Source: Ignatzschineria sp.
GTDB lineage: Bacteria; Pseudomonadota; Gammaproteobacteria; Cardiobacteriales; Wohlfahrtiimonadaceae
DNA length: 33,131 bases
Direction of reading: 5' to 3'
Assembly: GCA_030150405.1 (NCBI GenBank)
Contig: JASLFU010000032.1
Coordinates: forward strand, 1-33,131
In this document: positions 6,547 to 15,643 of the stretch, one piece after another
How positions within the stretch are numbered: the first letter of the stretch is position 1
Layout of the letters: each line of letters opens with the position of its first letter
Position numbers and translations under genes: made by a program
The notes under the pieces: generated by a model
The model's input: only the letters and a program-made list of their open reading frames with translations
The model's database searches: none
Told to the model about the DNA's origin: nothing

Positions 6547-9500
6547 TTAAATCTTCACTATTCTTGCTGGCACCCCTTGTCGAACAACCGCCCCCGTTAC
6601 CCAATCGAGCCAAGGCGCTGGCACCTTACGTGTAGGATCAGCAATAGCAAGATCATTTAAGTTTAACCCACTTCCCACATGGGGCGTATAGGCGGTGGGC
6701 TGACCATCAATATAGTGTGGACGCGCCCCCATATCTTTATGCCCATAACCATGCTCAATCGCAAGGACACCCGGCATTACACCATCAAGCACCATAATCT
6801 GCGCCTCCTCTCCCCCACTAGGAGATTCGATCCGCACTAAGTCCCCATTATTCACGCCATACTTATCGGCATCGATCTGACTAATCGCCACAATATTAGT
6901 GGGTTTAATCATTCTTAAACGTAATGTTGAACCGGCTGTTGAGCTCACAAGATTAGATTTAAAGGAGGTCAACGATAGAGGCCACTCTTCGACACTATAT
7001 TTCTCCCGCATCGGCGTACCATCGGAGAATCTAGGGGGATAGTAAGCTGGAGTTCCGCTGTAGCGCTCCCCGTTAGAGAAGTGACGATGAACCCCCACAT
7101 TCTCATTCCAGAGCTGCATCGTTTCGCCCCATTTGCGCTTCATATGCTCTCCATCCCAACCCGTATTATAGTGTGCATAACGCCCTCCTCGAGCATAAAC
7201 ATACGCAACACGCATCTGCTCTTCCGGTTTTAATACCGCTTCGATCTTACTCTTAATGCGATTTACACCGGTAAGCTCGAGCTCTTTACGAGTCGCTTCT
7301 GCCACAGGCTCACCATCAAACGCCATATTCGCTGCAGCACGGAGATAGTAATCTTCCGGATGATTTAAAGGATGATGATTCCCCTCAAAATCGGGGATCG
7401 CTCGCTCCCCAAATCCTGGTAAACCGAGTTTTTTAGAGACTTCAATAATAAAGCTCTCCATACAGATCTCTCTACCCCGGCTATCTCTCTCCACCTTTGG
7501 CTCAACCACAGGCCAGCGGGCAGTAGAGGTTTTAAAAGGAACCCCCGCCCAAGCTGCTGTAAAGCCCCAGCTCTCAAAGTTATGAGTATCTGGAATAACA
7601 TAATCCGCCATTGCGGTGGTTTCATTCATAAAGGCATCAATAGCAATAAAGAGGGGGAGCACTTTAGGGTCTTTCAACTTATCTAAAAGAAGCTGCCTAA
7701 AACCCGAGATTCCATACACAGGATTGGTTAAGTGACTGATCCATGCCTTTAATGGATAAGGATCGCCCGCAAGCGCGGAGATTAGCACCTCTGAGGATTG
7801 CCCCCCAGCAAAAGGATACCAAGGACGATCGGCAGGATAGGGATTCTCCCCCCGCTCTTTTTTCAATTTAAATTCTGTAGAGGTCTCGTAAGGCTTCTTC
7901 GCACGAGCTAACATCATCCCTTTTGGCGCGACTTTACCCTCAAAATCAACCATGTTATATCGGGGGCCTGGCGCATATTCTGCAAACTTCCCGCCATTAA
8001 CGAGCATGCCCCCTTTATGATTCATATTTCCGATCATCACATTGAGCGCCATAATCGACCATGCATTATAAAAGCCATTGCCGCTCATCATTCCGCCATG
8101 GGTAATCACAGCTGCTTTACGCCCGTGACTGGTGAATCTACGCGCTAAGCCTTCAATCGTTTTTACCGGCACCTCACACTCTTGGCTATACTCTTCAAGG
8201 GTAAGTTTACGTGCCGACTTTGCAAGAAGGCTAAAGCTCGACTCGACGCTAACGCTCTCACCATTAGCAAGAGTGACCCGCTCCTCTACAAAAAGCTCCC
8301 CTACCCGAGCAGTATCCGCCCCTTCTAAAGAGAGTGTATCGCTCGATTTTACTAAGATCGGAGAAGCATTACGCTCTTCCCCCTCTCCTGTTATATCAAT
8401 CTCCCGGAGGAATTTGCCATAAAGGGGATGATTCTCTTCCGTAATTACTAAATGTGTTGCGTTTGAGCAACCGACCTCTCCCGCTGCTTCCATTCCTGCT
8501 CTGCCTGGCGCTCGAAGATAGGTTTCGTTATAGCGTTGATTATCAATAATCCAACGAATCATCGCCATCGCCATAGCAGAATCTGTTCCCGGAAGGAGCG
8601 GCACCCAAGTATTATTTTGGGTGGCTGCTGTATTTGTAATCGGCATATTAGGGGCAACGACCGCATAACTAAACTCTTCTGCCGATTTAGTACGAGCATT
8701 GGCTAAAAGCCGACCTTGACGTTTAAAGGGATTCCCCGATTGCGCTGGCGATGTGCCCATAAAGATCGCAAATTCCACATTATCGAAATCAGGTTTTGCG
8801 TGCGCATTCTTATTCATATCATTCATCACTGCGCCAGAGCCTAAACGATAAGCTAAACCGCAATAAGAACCATGTTGCGCAAAGTTACGAGTACCAAAAG
8901 CATTGAGCGCAAAACGTTTAACAAACTCCTCACGCCCCTCATTTCCGGCATCGGTTACTAGGAGCTGGTTCGCCTTGACTCCATACTCAGGATATTTAGG
9001 ATCAATCGGCGTCTCTAAATCGCGAATCGCTTTTAAACCATCAACATGCCCTTCTCCAAAGAGATCCCCGCCATTGACAACCTCATCGATCAGCTGCTCA
9101 AAACTGATGCGCTTCCACTTTCCTTCTCCCCGCTTTCCTACCCGTTTTAAAGGGGTTAAAACTCGGTAAGGGCTCGTTAAAGACTCCCCCATCGAAGCTC
9201 CACGAGCACAGGCGGTTGAACGCTCATGAATACCATTTTCACCCCCTAAACGTTGCCACGCCTCTTCAATAGGTGTGTTGTAAGCAAAGTGCTCATCATG
9301 GGAGAGCGGATGGTAAGGATTTCCCATCACTCTCACCACTTCATTCTTCTTTTTATCTACCCGAACACGAAGACCACAAACCGTCCAGCAACCAAAACAC
9401 ATGGTATTAGAAACCACTTGATCGGGGTTGGGAATCCATTCCCCATTTTCCACCCGCCCTTCCACGGCGAGCGCATTTCCTGTAATCCGATCATCCGTGG

Positions 9501-9789
9501 GCTCTGCAGATGTGCCTTTGAGCATTCCGGTAACCATATTTTTTGCGGTGTTACTATATCCTACAGCAAACGCCGCTGCCCCCGCTCCCGCCGCAACCCC
9601 TTTCAAAAGATTGCGACGTTTGCGTAGAGCCTTCTCTTCCGTAACATCTTCTTGCGTGTTGTTGGCACTTTTCAATGTGTTGTTTGAATCTGTCACGGTT
9701 GACTCCTTCTGCCCATTTTCTGCCATTGTCTCTTTAGAGAGTGCCTCATCATTTTGAGGGAATGATTTATCCTTTTGAAATCTATCCAT
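6547..9789 (-). CDS. ttrA: tetrathionate reductase catalytic subunit A (molybdopterin)
   Basis: TtrA reduces tetrathionate to thiosulfate using bis-MGD molybdenum and an [4Fe-4S] cluster, in the periplasm. The cluster ligands are Cys131, Cys134, Cys138 and Cys194 (in CFGCWTVC and STACARG), and the molybdenum ligand is Cys310 in HGSYCGLAYR. The sequence follows Salmonella TtrA along the whole length, to the TWLDWV/GAAVRQG-like end. The start is the ATG at 9789, six bases from AAGGAG; the frame stays open upstream into ttrC but is unlikely to be used. Odd: the twin-arginine motif RRNLLKG begins only at residue 58, after a Gln/Asn/Glu/Ser-rich leader, whereas Salmonella TtrA has it near residue 6. 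It is the last gene of ttrBCA. Confidence 0.97.
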   Translation of the reverse strand: MDRFQKDKSFPQNDEALSKETMAENGQKESTVTDSNNTLKSANNTQEDVTEEKALRKRRNLLKGVAAGAGAAAFAVGYSNTAKNMVTGMLKGTSAEPTDDRITGNALAVEGRVENGEWIPNPDQVVSNTMCFGCWTVCGLRVRVDKKKNEVVRVMGNPYHPLSHDEHFAYNTPIEEAWQRLGGENGIHERSTACARGASMGESLTSPYRVLTPLKRVGKRGEGKWKRISFEQLIDEVVNGGDLFGEGHVDGLKAIRDLETPIDPKYPEYGVKANQLLVTDAGNEGREEFVKRFALNAFGTRNFAQHGSYCGLAYRLGSGAVMNDMNKNAHAKPDFDNVEFAIFMGTSPAQSGNPFKRQGRLLANARTKSAEEFSYAVVAPNMPITNTAATQNNTWVPLLPGTDSAMAMAMIRWIIDNQRYNETYLRAPGRAGMEAAGEVGCSNATHLVITEENHPLYGKFLREIDITGEGEERNASPILVKSSDTLSLEGADTARVGELFVEERVTLANGESVSVESSFSLLAKSARKLTLEEYSQECEVPVKTIEGLARRFTSHGRKAAVITHGGMMSGNGFYNAWSIMALNVMIGNMNHKGGMLVNGGKFAEYAPGPRYNMVDFEGKVAPKGMMLARAKKPYETSTEFKLKKERGENPYPADRPWYPFAGGQSSEVLISALAGDPYPLKAWISHLTNPVYGISGFRQLLLDKLKDPKVLPLFIAIDAFMNETTAMADYVIPDTHNFESWGFTAAWAGVPFKTSTARWPVVEPKVERDSRGREICMESFIIEVSKKLGLPGFGERAIPDFEGNHHPLNHPEDYYLRAAANMAFDGEPVAEATRKELELTGVNRIKSKIEAVLKPEEQMRVAYVYARGGRYAHYNTGWDGEHMKRKWGETMQLWNENVGVHRHFSNGERYSGTPAYYPPRFSDGTPMREKYSVEEWPLSLTSFKSNLVSSTAGSTLRLRMIKPTNIVAISQIDADKYGVNNGDLVRIESPSGGEEAQIMVLDGVMPGVLAIEHGYGHKDMGARPHYIDGQPTAYTPHVGSGLNLNDLAIADPTRKVPAPWLDWVTGAVVRQGVPARIVKI

Positions 9790-9799
9790 TATGAACTCC

Positions 9800-10876
9800 T
9801 TAAATCTCACCTGTTTCTCTAAAGTTAAACCAACGATCTTGCAGTAAGCTCCAGACAATAATCAGTAGCGTTACCCACAATCCAAAGGTAGAAACAATAC
9901 TCAGAAAGCCATTAAAGCCCCAATCTAAGTGGTAAGGATTAATCACCACGTTATATTTAGGCAGAGTTTGTGATTGCATGAGAATCGCCCAGCGAATAGT
10001 CCATGCAAGGGAGAGCGAGAGAAGCGCTAAACCTAAATCGATCCAGCGGCAATTGATTCTACGCTCATTAAAATTGATGAAGGTATATGCCATTAAAACT
10101 ACCCAGTAGCCCAGTAGACTAAAACCGATAGTGAACCAAACAGAGCCCTTATTAGGTAGATCTCGGAACGCTTCCCCTGCGGGAGTATTACTCATCGCCC
10201 AGCCGATAAGCACGACTGCAACGCCCACAAGCCCCACCAGCTGTAAGCGACTTAAAAGAGGGGTGAAATGGGGTCTACCAGACCATGAACTCCAAGCCGT
10301 TACCGCCATAGGTACCGCCTGAAAAGCCGTTAAAAAGAGCGCCCAAGGTAACCATGGCGTATGCCAAATAGCTTGCGCTTTAACAATATTGACCTCTTTA
10401 CCGGTATAGAGCAGAATCGCAAAAGCCGAGAGTAAGAGCATTACACCACTTAAGGGGAGCCACTTTGTGGCATTGATATTTGTCCAGTGTAATGCTCTTA
10501 ACCATTTAAAAGTGCCCTCTTTGGTAGTGTTTTCACGAAGGAGAAGAAGAAAATGAACAATGAGAAACACCACAAAGAGCGGCACAAAAATCGCACCAAT
10601 CCACATCCAAGACCACGGCGCCATCTGAATGTAGAAATTAAAGATCCGCCCTGGCTGATGAAGGTCCGCACTTAAGGCAATCGGCCCTACGATTCCTGCG
10701 GTAATGCCAAAGCCTACAATCATCAGCTCCAACTCACGAAGAGCGCCTTTTTTCCAAAAACGAAGAGCTACCGCAATAACAGAAGCCGCTGCTGCTAAAC
10801 CAATAAAGAAGAAATATTGCACCGCCCAAGGGAGCCAGGCGATCTCTTGCGGGAGGGTTAAGAGTTCACGAATCAT
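9800..10876 (-). CDS. ttrC: tetrathionate reductase membrane subunit C (NrfD/PsrC family)
   Basis: TtrC anchors the TtrAB complex in the inner membrane and oxidises quinol. The 358-residue protein is highly hydrophobic, with about nine membrane helices and the NrfD-like features expected of the family (for example ADLHQPGRIFNFY and the following PWSWMW). The ATG at 10876 overlaps the ttrB stop as ATGA and has GGAG eight bases upstream. An in-frame ATG at 10894 lies inside ttrB and is less likely. Its stop sits inside the Shine-Dalgarno sequence of ttrA, so the three genes are translationally close. Confidence 0.95.
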   Translation of the reverse strand: MIRELLTLPQEIAWLPWAVQYFFFIGLAAAASVIAVALRFWKKGALRELELMIVGFGITAGIVGPIALSADLHQPGRIFNFYIQMAPWSWMWIGAIFVPLFVVFLIVHFLLLLRENTTKEGTFKWLRALHWTNINATKWLPLSGVMLLLSAFAILLYTGKEVNIVKAQAIWHTPWLPWALFLTAFQAVPMAVTAWSSWSGRPHFTPLLSRLQLVGLVGVAVVLIGWAMSNTPAGEAFRDLPNKGSVWFTIGFSLLGYWVVLMAYTFINFNERRINCRWIDLGLALLSLSLAWTIRWAILMQSQTLPKYNVVINPYHLDWGFNGFLSIVSTFGLWVTLLIIVWSLLQDRWFNFRETGEI

Positions 10877-11613
10877 AATACAATCTCCTGCCATAACATT
10901 GCTTGCCCCTGAACTTGGGAGGTAAAGGCCTCATCAAGCCCTAAATAGAAGACTTGTGGCACAGTTCCCTGCTCAGGTTTTAAGACCTTAATCTCGCCTT
11001 CAAACTCTTTTAGCATCCGGCTAATCTGGCTATTGGGATCTTTAAGATCCCCAATAATCCGCGCGCCACCCACACAGGACTCCACACATCCCGGGAGTAA
11101 GCCTGCCTCTAAGCGATGCGCACAGAAGTTACATTTATCCGCAGTCCCCGTTTCACTATTGATAAAACGCGCCTCATAAGGACACGCTTGCACACAATAA
11201 GCACAACCCACACACTTTTTATTATCCACCACAACGATGCCATCTTTACGTTGGAATGTGGCTTGCACAGGACACACGGGGATACAGGGAGGATTATCAC
11301 AATGGTTACAAAGACGAGGTAAAACCACGTTTGTAGCTTGATTCTTCTCATATTCAAAGACTTGATATTGCCGAACCGTGGTTCTAAATTGCCCTGCTGG
11401 CATCTGATTCTCCACCGAGCAGCTCACCGTACAGGCTTGGCAACCGATGCAGCGACGCAGATCGATTAACATGCCATAACGCTTACTGCCATCCCCCTCT
11501 CTTCGGGGAGGAATATGTTTCGGCTCTGCTTTCGCCTCTGCTAAGCTCACAAGCGCAGCTCCTGCGGTTAAGCTTCCAAGCTGTTTTAATAGGCTTCGAC
11601 GACTGATCCCCAT
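10873..11613 (-). CDS. ttrB: tetrathionate reductase iron-sulfur subunit B
   Basis: TtrB carries electrons from TtrC to TtrA through four [4Fe-4S] clusters. The 246 residues have a twin-arginine signal (SRRSLLKQLG, residues 4-13, hydrophobic stretch to about 25). Four cysteine groups follow: Cys55-58-61-65, Cys102-105-110-114, Cys134-137-140-144 and Cys161-164-176-180, the usual pattern of DMSO-reductase-type electron-transfer subunits. The start is the ATG at 11613, eight bases after AAGGAG; the longer frame to a TTG at 11643 would swallow that Shine-Dalgarno. It is the first gene of ttrBCA and is divergent from ttrS. Its promoter must lie in 11614-11860, where no clear -10/-35 pair was found. 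Confidence 0.97.
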   Translation of the reverse strand: MGISRRSLLKQLGSLTAGAALVSLAEAKAEPKHIPPRREGDGSKRYGMLIDLRRCIGCQACTVSCSVENQMPAGQFRTTVRQYQVFEYEKNQATNVVLPRLCNHCDNPPCIPVCPVQATFQRKDGIVVVDNKKCVGCAYCVQACPYEARFINSETGTADKCNFCAHRLEAGLLPGCVESCVGGARIIGDLKDPNSQISRMLKEFEGEIKVLKPEQGTVPQVFYLGLDEAFTSQVQGQAMLWQEIVL

Positions 11614-11670
11614 CAATAGATCTCCTTCCAATCTCACGGCCAACTGTAGTAGGCTGGCAATACGAATATT

Positions 11671-11749
11671 AAATTTGCGCTACACTTTTGAGTGCTTAAA
11701 ATAGGTTTTGCACTCCTTAACCTTTCATCTCCTAGCAAATCTGCGCTAC
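11671..11749. promoter_or_regulatory. direct repeat, possible TtrR operator
   Basis: AAATTTGCGCTAC (11671-11683) and AAATCTGCGCTAC (11737-11749) agree in 12 of 13 bases and lie 66 bp apart, about six helical turns, in the gap between the divergent ttrB and ttrS genes. Between them is an inverted pair GAGTGC (11690-11695) / GCACTC (11710-11715). A response regulator such as TtrR would be expected to bind here; the assignment is inference from position and repetition. Confidence 0.5.
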
Positions 11750-11793
11750 CTTAAAAGCGAGAATGCCATTACACTAAAGTTATTATTCTCTGG

Positions 11794-11825
11794 AATAGAG
11801 ATCGGCTCTATTGTGGAAAACCACA
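11794..11825. promoter_or_regulatory. two abutting palindromes before ttrS
   Basis: AATAGAG-ATCGG-CTCTATT (11794-11812) is directly joined to TGTGG-AAAA-CCACA (11812-11825), 35 bases before the first possible ttrS start. They could be operator sites or hairpins in the ttrS leader. The spacing does not fit CRP or FNR. Confidence 0.4.
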
Positions 11826-11937
11826 TACCTCCCTCTAATTTGACTTAGAACAAATCAAGATGAATCGCCTTTTAAAGATCTTTTTGCGCAGCTTTACCCT
11901 TTTTCTTCCGGATCCTCCAAAAAGAGAAGAACAATGG

Positions 11938-13809
11938 ATGCTCTGCAGCGCCTGGCTCAAAAAGAGTCTCTTATTCTTTTTGCTCTTTGGCTTTACCTTT
12001 CCCCTATATGCGCAGAGTGAATGGATGGGCCCTGAAAAAGAGGTGCGAAAAGCACGGATCACCGTAGGGATTCTTGCTCCCTATGGAGCCGCGGCGGCAG
12101 ATAATGAATGGGGGCCCTGGATAGAGATGCTCAATCAAGCCTTCCCCAATAAGCATTTTGAGCTCCTCCCCCTTCATCTTGGGCAGATTCAAGAGATGGC
12201 GGATAATGATGGACTCGATCTTCTCTTAACCCATCATGCCAGTTTTTTACAACTCAACACCAAAGCACCTTTGCGCTGGATTGCGAGCTTAAAGGGGAAT
12301 GTTCATCTCCAGGAGAGTGATGCCAAAATCGGAAGCGCCATCTGGGTCGATCAAAAGAGCGAGATTAAGGAGCTAAACGACCTTAAAGGCAAGCGTATCA
12401 GTGCTGTAGGCCCTAAAGCCTTAGGGGGATTTCTGCTCGGCTATAAGGAGATCATCGATGCCGGAATTGCACTAGAAGAGCTCGATCTCCATTATGTAGG
12501 CTACCCTATTGAGCAGCTCTTTACCCTTTTAAAAGAGGGAAAAAGTGATGCGATTATCGTTCCCGCCTGTCTTTATGAGCGCCTTCTTCGCCGAGAAGAG
12601 TTCAGCCCCCATGATTTTCGTTTAATCAATGAAGCTCCAAACGGAATTGCCTGTAAAAGCAGTACGCCCCTTATGCCAAGCTGGTCTCTCGCTGCTTTTA
12701 GCTCAGTGGATGAGAATCTTGCCAAAGCGATTCAGAGCACACTCTTTGCGCCCCCACTCTCTAAAGAGCTCGTAAAGGATCTTCCCCAATGGCAGCTGCC
12801 CCTCACCTTAGCTGAAGTGAGCCGGCTGCTACAGGAGATCACCTATTATCAGGAGAAAGAGGGGCTTTTAGAAACATTAAAACGCCTCGCAAGTGAACAT
12901 AAATTGGGGCTGACGATTCTTCTGCTTCTTCTCTTTATTATGGGCATTGACCATCTTTGGGTACGTTACGCCGCCCGCAAACGGGAGCGGCAACTAGAAG
13001 CAGCGTTTCAAACACTCCATGAGTATGAGCGTATGCTCGCCCAAGCAGATCGGATGAATATTTTAGGGGAGATGGCCAGCGGTATTGGGCATGAATTGAA
13101 TCAACCCCTCTCCACTATTCGCAATTATGCTGAAGGTAGCGCTTATGCCCTCTCTAAGGAGAATTCTGAGCATCCCCTCCTTCCTCCCCTTCATAAGATC
13201 GCCGAACAGGTCGCCCATTGCCATGAGATTATTAAAAACCTCAAAACATGGGCAAAAGCCCCCACAAGCCAAGAGTTTGAAGTGGTCAACCTTGCTCAAT
13301 TTTTAAAGCGTATTATTGAGGTAACCCGACTGCAGACACAGAAAAAGGTCTCCATTAAGATCGATGTTCCCGAAAATTATGAGATCCCTCTCTTAAAATC
13401 GGTACTTGAGCAGGTGCTGACAAATTGCCTCTTAAATTCTGTACAAGCGGGAGCAACAGAGATTACCATCTGGGCTAAGCCTTACCCTGAATATCTTAAA
13501 CTCTTTATTATTGATAATGGTCCTGGCTTTGCGAAAGAGCAATTAGATGCGCCCTTTGTTCCCTTTAGAACCACAAAAAAGGAGGGATTAGGATTGGGAT
13601 TAGTGATCTGTCAGCGCCTTATTCATAACTTAAATGGAAAACTACGCATCGATAATCGAAAAGATGCCCAATGTGGTGCTGCAGTGCGCCTTATTCTGCC
13701 CAATGAGCTTAGTAAGTGTGCAGATTCTCCCGAAAATCATCAAGATAACGAGGCTCTACCGCACGAGCCTTCCCCCCACATTGATCACCTAACTAAGGAG
13801 AAGAGATGA
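11938..13809 (+). CDS. ttrS: tetrathionate sensor histidine kinase TtrS
   Basis: TtrS senses tetrathionate and phosphorylates TtrR. From the ATG at 11938 it has 623 residues: a clean signal peptide (hydrophobic core LLFFLLFGF, cut near YAQS), a periplasmic phosphonate-binding-like domain (about 30-320) as in Salmonella TtrS, one membrane helix (about 323-342), a short coiled coil, a HisKA domain with His385 in GIGHELNQPL, and an ATPase domain with an N-box NCLLNSV, a G1 box DNGPGF and a G2 box GLGLGL. An earlier in-frame ATG at 11860 adds 26 residues with a weaker ribosome site and would put extra residues before the signal peptide, so 11938 is preferred but not certain. Its end overlaps ttrR by ATGA. 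Confidence 0.93.
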   Translation: MLCSAWLKKSLLFFLLFGFTFPLYAQSEWMGPEKEVRKARITVGILAPYGAAAADNEWGPWIEMLNQAFPNKHFELLPLHLGQIQEMADNDGLDLLLTHHASFLQLNTKAPLRWIASLKGNVHLQESDAKIGSAIWVDQKSEIKELNDLKGKRISAVGPKALGGFLLGYKEIIDAGIALEELDLHYVGYPIEQLFTLLKEGKSDAIIVPACLYERLLRREEFSPHDFRLINEAPNGIACKSSTPLMPSWSLAAFSSVDENLAKAIQSTLFAPPLSKELVKDLPQWQLPLTLAEVSRLLQEITYYQEKEGLLETLKRLASEHKLGLTILLLLLFIMGIDHLWVRYAARKRERQLEAAFQTLHEYERMLAQADRMNILGEMASGIGHELNQPLSTIRNYAEGSAYALSKENSEHPLLPPLHKIAEQVAHCHEIIKNLKTWAKAPTSQEFEVVNLAQFLKRIIEVTRLQTQKKVSIKIDVPENYEIPLLKSVLEQVLTNCLLNSVQAGATEITIWAKPYPEYLKLFIIDNGPGFAKEQLDAPFVPFRTTKKEGLGLGLVICQRLIHNLNGKLRIDNRKDAQCGAAVRLILPNELSKCADSPENHQDNEALPHEPSPHIDHLTKEKR

Positions 13810-14420
13810 AATCATTAATGGTCCATATTGTCGATGACGAGCCCAGCGTACGGGAATCTTGTGAGTTTCTCGTGCAGCAGCTCGATTATGCCACCACCCT
13901 TTGGGAAAATGGTAAAGCCTTTATCGAAGGAGTCTCTTTAGAAGAGCCCGCCATTGCGATTTTAGATCTGCGGATGCCCCAGATGTCGGGCGATGAGGTC
14001 TTATTACGTTTAAAAGCCGAAAAGAGCCCTATTGCCGCCCTCATTTTAACGGGGCATGGGGATGTGCCGATGGCGGTAAAGATGCTAAAAGAGGGCGCTA
14101 TCGACTTTTTAGAAAAACCGATCGCCATGCAATCTTTAATCGAAGCGCTTGAAAGAGCAGAAAAGATCGCCCATCAACGAGCGGAAGAGAATCTCTTCTA
14201 CCAACATTTCTTAACCTTAACAGAGCGGGAGCGAGTCATTGCTGCCCGTGTTTATAAAGGGTATACCAATCGTGAGATTGCTGATTTAGAGTCGATCTCT
14301 ACTCGCACAGTAGAAGTACAGCGGGCAAGTGCGATGAAGAAGATGCAAGCAGAAACGCTCCCCGATTTTGTGAATAAATTACAGCGGATCTATGATGCTG
14401 TTGAGCTAGGCCAATATTAA
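13806..14420 (+). CDS. ttrR: tetrathionate response regulator TtrR (FixJ family)
   Basis: TtrR activates ttrBCA when phosphorylated by TtrS. The 204 residues hold a receiver domain (1-120) with Asp10/Asp11, the phosphorylated Asp54 in ILDLRMP, Thr82 and Lys104, and a LuxR-type helix-turn-helix (about 136-195) with LTERERVIAARVYKGYTNREIA. The ATG overlaps the ttrS stop as ATGA and has AAGGAG six bases upstream, so the two proteins are probably made in a fixed ratio. A terminator follows, placed between it and the converging transporter gene. Confidence 0.96.
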   Translation: MKSLMVHIVDDEPSVRESCEFLVQQLDYATTLWENGKAFIEGVSLEEPAIAILDLRMPQMSGDEVLLRLKAEKSPIAALILTGHGDVPMAVKMLKEGAIDFLEKPIAMQSLIEALERAEKIAHQRAEENLFYQHFLTLTERERVIAARVYKGYTNREIADLESISTRTVEVQRASAMKKMQAETLPDFVNKLQRIYDAVELGQY

Positions 14421-14441
14421 GAGTTATGGATAAGAAGATAA

Positions 14442-14473
14442 GGGGAAACGCCCTTCCCCCTGCTTTTCTTTTT
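14442..14473 (+). terminator. terminator of ttrSR
   Basis: GGGGAA (14442-14447) pairs with TTCCCC (14454-14459), followed by TTTTCTTTTTA (14463-14473). It lies between two convergent genes; on the minus strand the hairpin is followed by CCTTATCTTCTT, so it may also serve the transporter gene. Confidence 0.75.
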
Positions 14474-15389
14474 AGGCGTTCTCTTCCCGACTTGCAAAAT
14501 AGTTGCTACCAATAATACCGACTAAAATCGTGATCGTCCCCACAATATGGTAGAGATGTAACTTCTCCCCGAGAAAGACTACTCCAGCAAAAATAATCAC
14601 AATGGTGCTTAAATTATTAAAAACACCAATCTTCGAGGCCTCTACACGAGCCACGGCATAGATCGCTAAATATTGGGTAATAAAGGTGGAGATCACCCCC
14701 ACGTAGAAGACTGAGGCGATATAACGCATCTCCCAGAGCGGTACGAGATAATCTCTCCAAGTTCCGGCAAGGCCATGCTCCACTAAAGCGATACCATTAA
14801 AGACTACAAGCCCAATCAACATCATCATATACATTAGAGTATAGTTCGAATATTCATGGCGATATTTTCGCACTAAGACTGTATAAATCGCAGTGGAAGC
14901 CGCAGAAAGCAGCGTATAAAAAATGCCTTTAAAACTATAATTTGCCGGAATATCGCTCCCCCGCATAAGCACGATATAGATAACGCCACTGACCGACATA
15001 ACAATAAAAAGTCGCTGTAAAATTGTAGTCTTCTCTTTTAAGACAAGAGCAGCTAAAAGCGCCACTAAAATAGGGGTTGAAGCAAAGATAATCCCCGCTT
15101 CTGAAGTGGTCGTATATTTAATGCCCAGAAGCTGAAAAGCAAAAAAGAGTGAAGGATAGAAAATCCCTAGCGGAATTAACATCTTTGCACCAAGGGGAGT
15201 CATGCGTAATTTTACAAAACCAAAAATAATGGGGAGACTCGAAGCGATAAACGCAAAGATAAAACGATGCCCAAGAATATCAAACGGCTTTGAATAATCG
15301 AGCGCAATCTTTAGCGCCATAAATGAAAATCCTATTAATATCATCTGCAATACTACAGCGATATAGGCATTTCTACTTTCGGTTTGCAT
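14472..15389 (-). CDS. EamA/DMT family transporter
   Basis: A 305-residue inner-membrane protein with about ten membrane helices arranged as two EamA repeats (about residues 8-135 and 155-298), each with the family's Gly- and Pro-rich helices (for example STPILVALLAALVLKEK in the first, FAGVVFLGEKLHLYHIVG in the second). The DMT superfamily exports small metabolites, amino acids or siderophores; the substrate cannot be read from sequence. The ATG at 15389 has AAGGAG nine bases upstream. A Fur-box candidate 39 bases before the start suggests iron control, which would favour an iron-related substrate (inference). Confidence 0.88.
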   Translation of the reverse strand: MQTESRNAYIAVVLQMILIGFSFMALKIALDYSKPFDILGHRFIFAFIASSLPIIFGFVKLRMTPLGAKMLIPLGIFYPSLFFAFQLLGIKYTTTSEAGIIFASTPILVALLAALVLKEKTTILQRLFIVMSVSGVIYIVLMRGSDIPANYSFKGIFYTLLSAASTAIYTVLVRKYRHEYSNYTLMYMMMLIGLVVFNGIALVEHGLAGTWRDYLVPLWEMRYIASVFYVGVISTFITQYLAIYAVARVEASKIGVFNNLSTIVIIFAGVVFLGEKLHLYHIVGTITILVGIIGSNYFASREENA

Positions 15390-15427
15390 CGTCGGAACTC
15401 CTTTATTTTCAGACGTTATAGAATAAA

Positions 15428-15442
15428 TGATAATAATTCTTA
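15428..15442 (-). promoter_or_regulatory. candidate Fur box
   Basis: TGATAAT-A-ATTCTTA fits 12 of 14 informative bases of the 7-1-7 Fur consensus (TGATAAT-N-ATTATCA). It lies 39 bases before the EamA transporter start, where the transporter promoter should be; a TTGAGA that could be its -35 lies just upstream. recQ on the other strand begins about 200 bases away and is a less likely target. A second, weaker Fur-like stretch is at 15451-15465. Confidence 0.6.
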
Positions 15443-15643
15443 TCGCAAACTGATTCTCAATTCATGCTTTTTTAAAGTAACCTCTAAAAATTAGGGTAAA
15501 ATCGCTCCCCTTCTCTAATCGAAAGTCTCCCCCTATTGGGCTAAAAAGAGACGCCCAAGCCTCCACCTTTTCTATACTTAAAGGGAGAAATCTGGTACTG
15601 TTTTACGGTTGTTTTAGCAGAAAAACAGAGAAAGGAGAGCTCT

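Noticed and set aside
9253..9757. Two plus-strand frames opposite the ttrA N-terminal region
   Set aside because: Antisense shadows of a strongly conserved gene; no ribosome site or family.
11812..11825. TGTGG-AAAA-CCACA as a CRP or FNR site
   Set aside because: The spacer is four bases rather than six and the half-sites do not fit either consensus.
11835..12192. Minus-strand frames opposite the beginning of ttrS
   Set aside because: No ribosome site and basic, low-quality composition; ttrS on the other strand explains the region.
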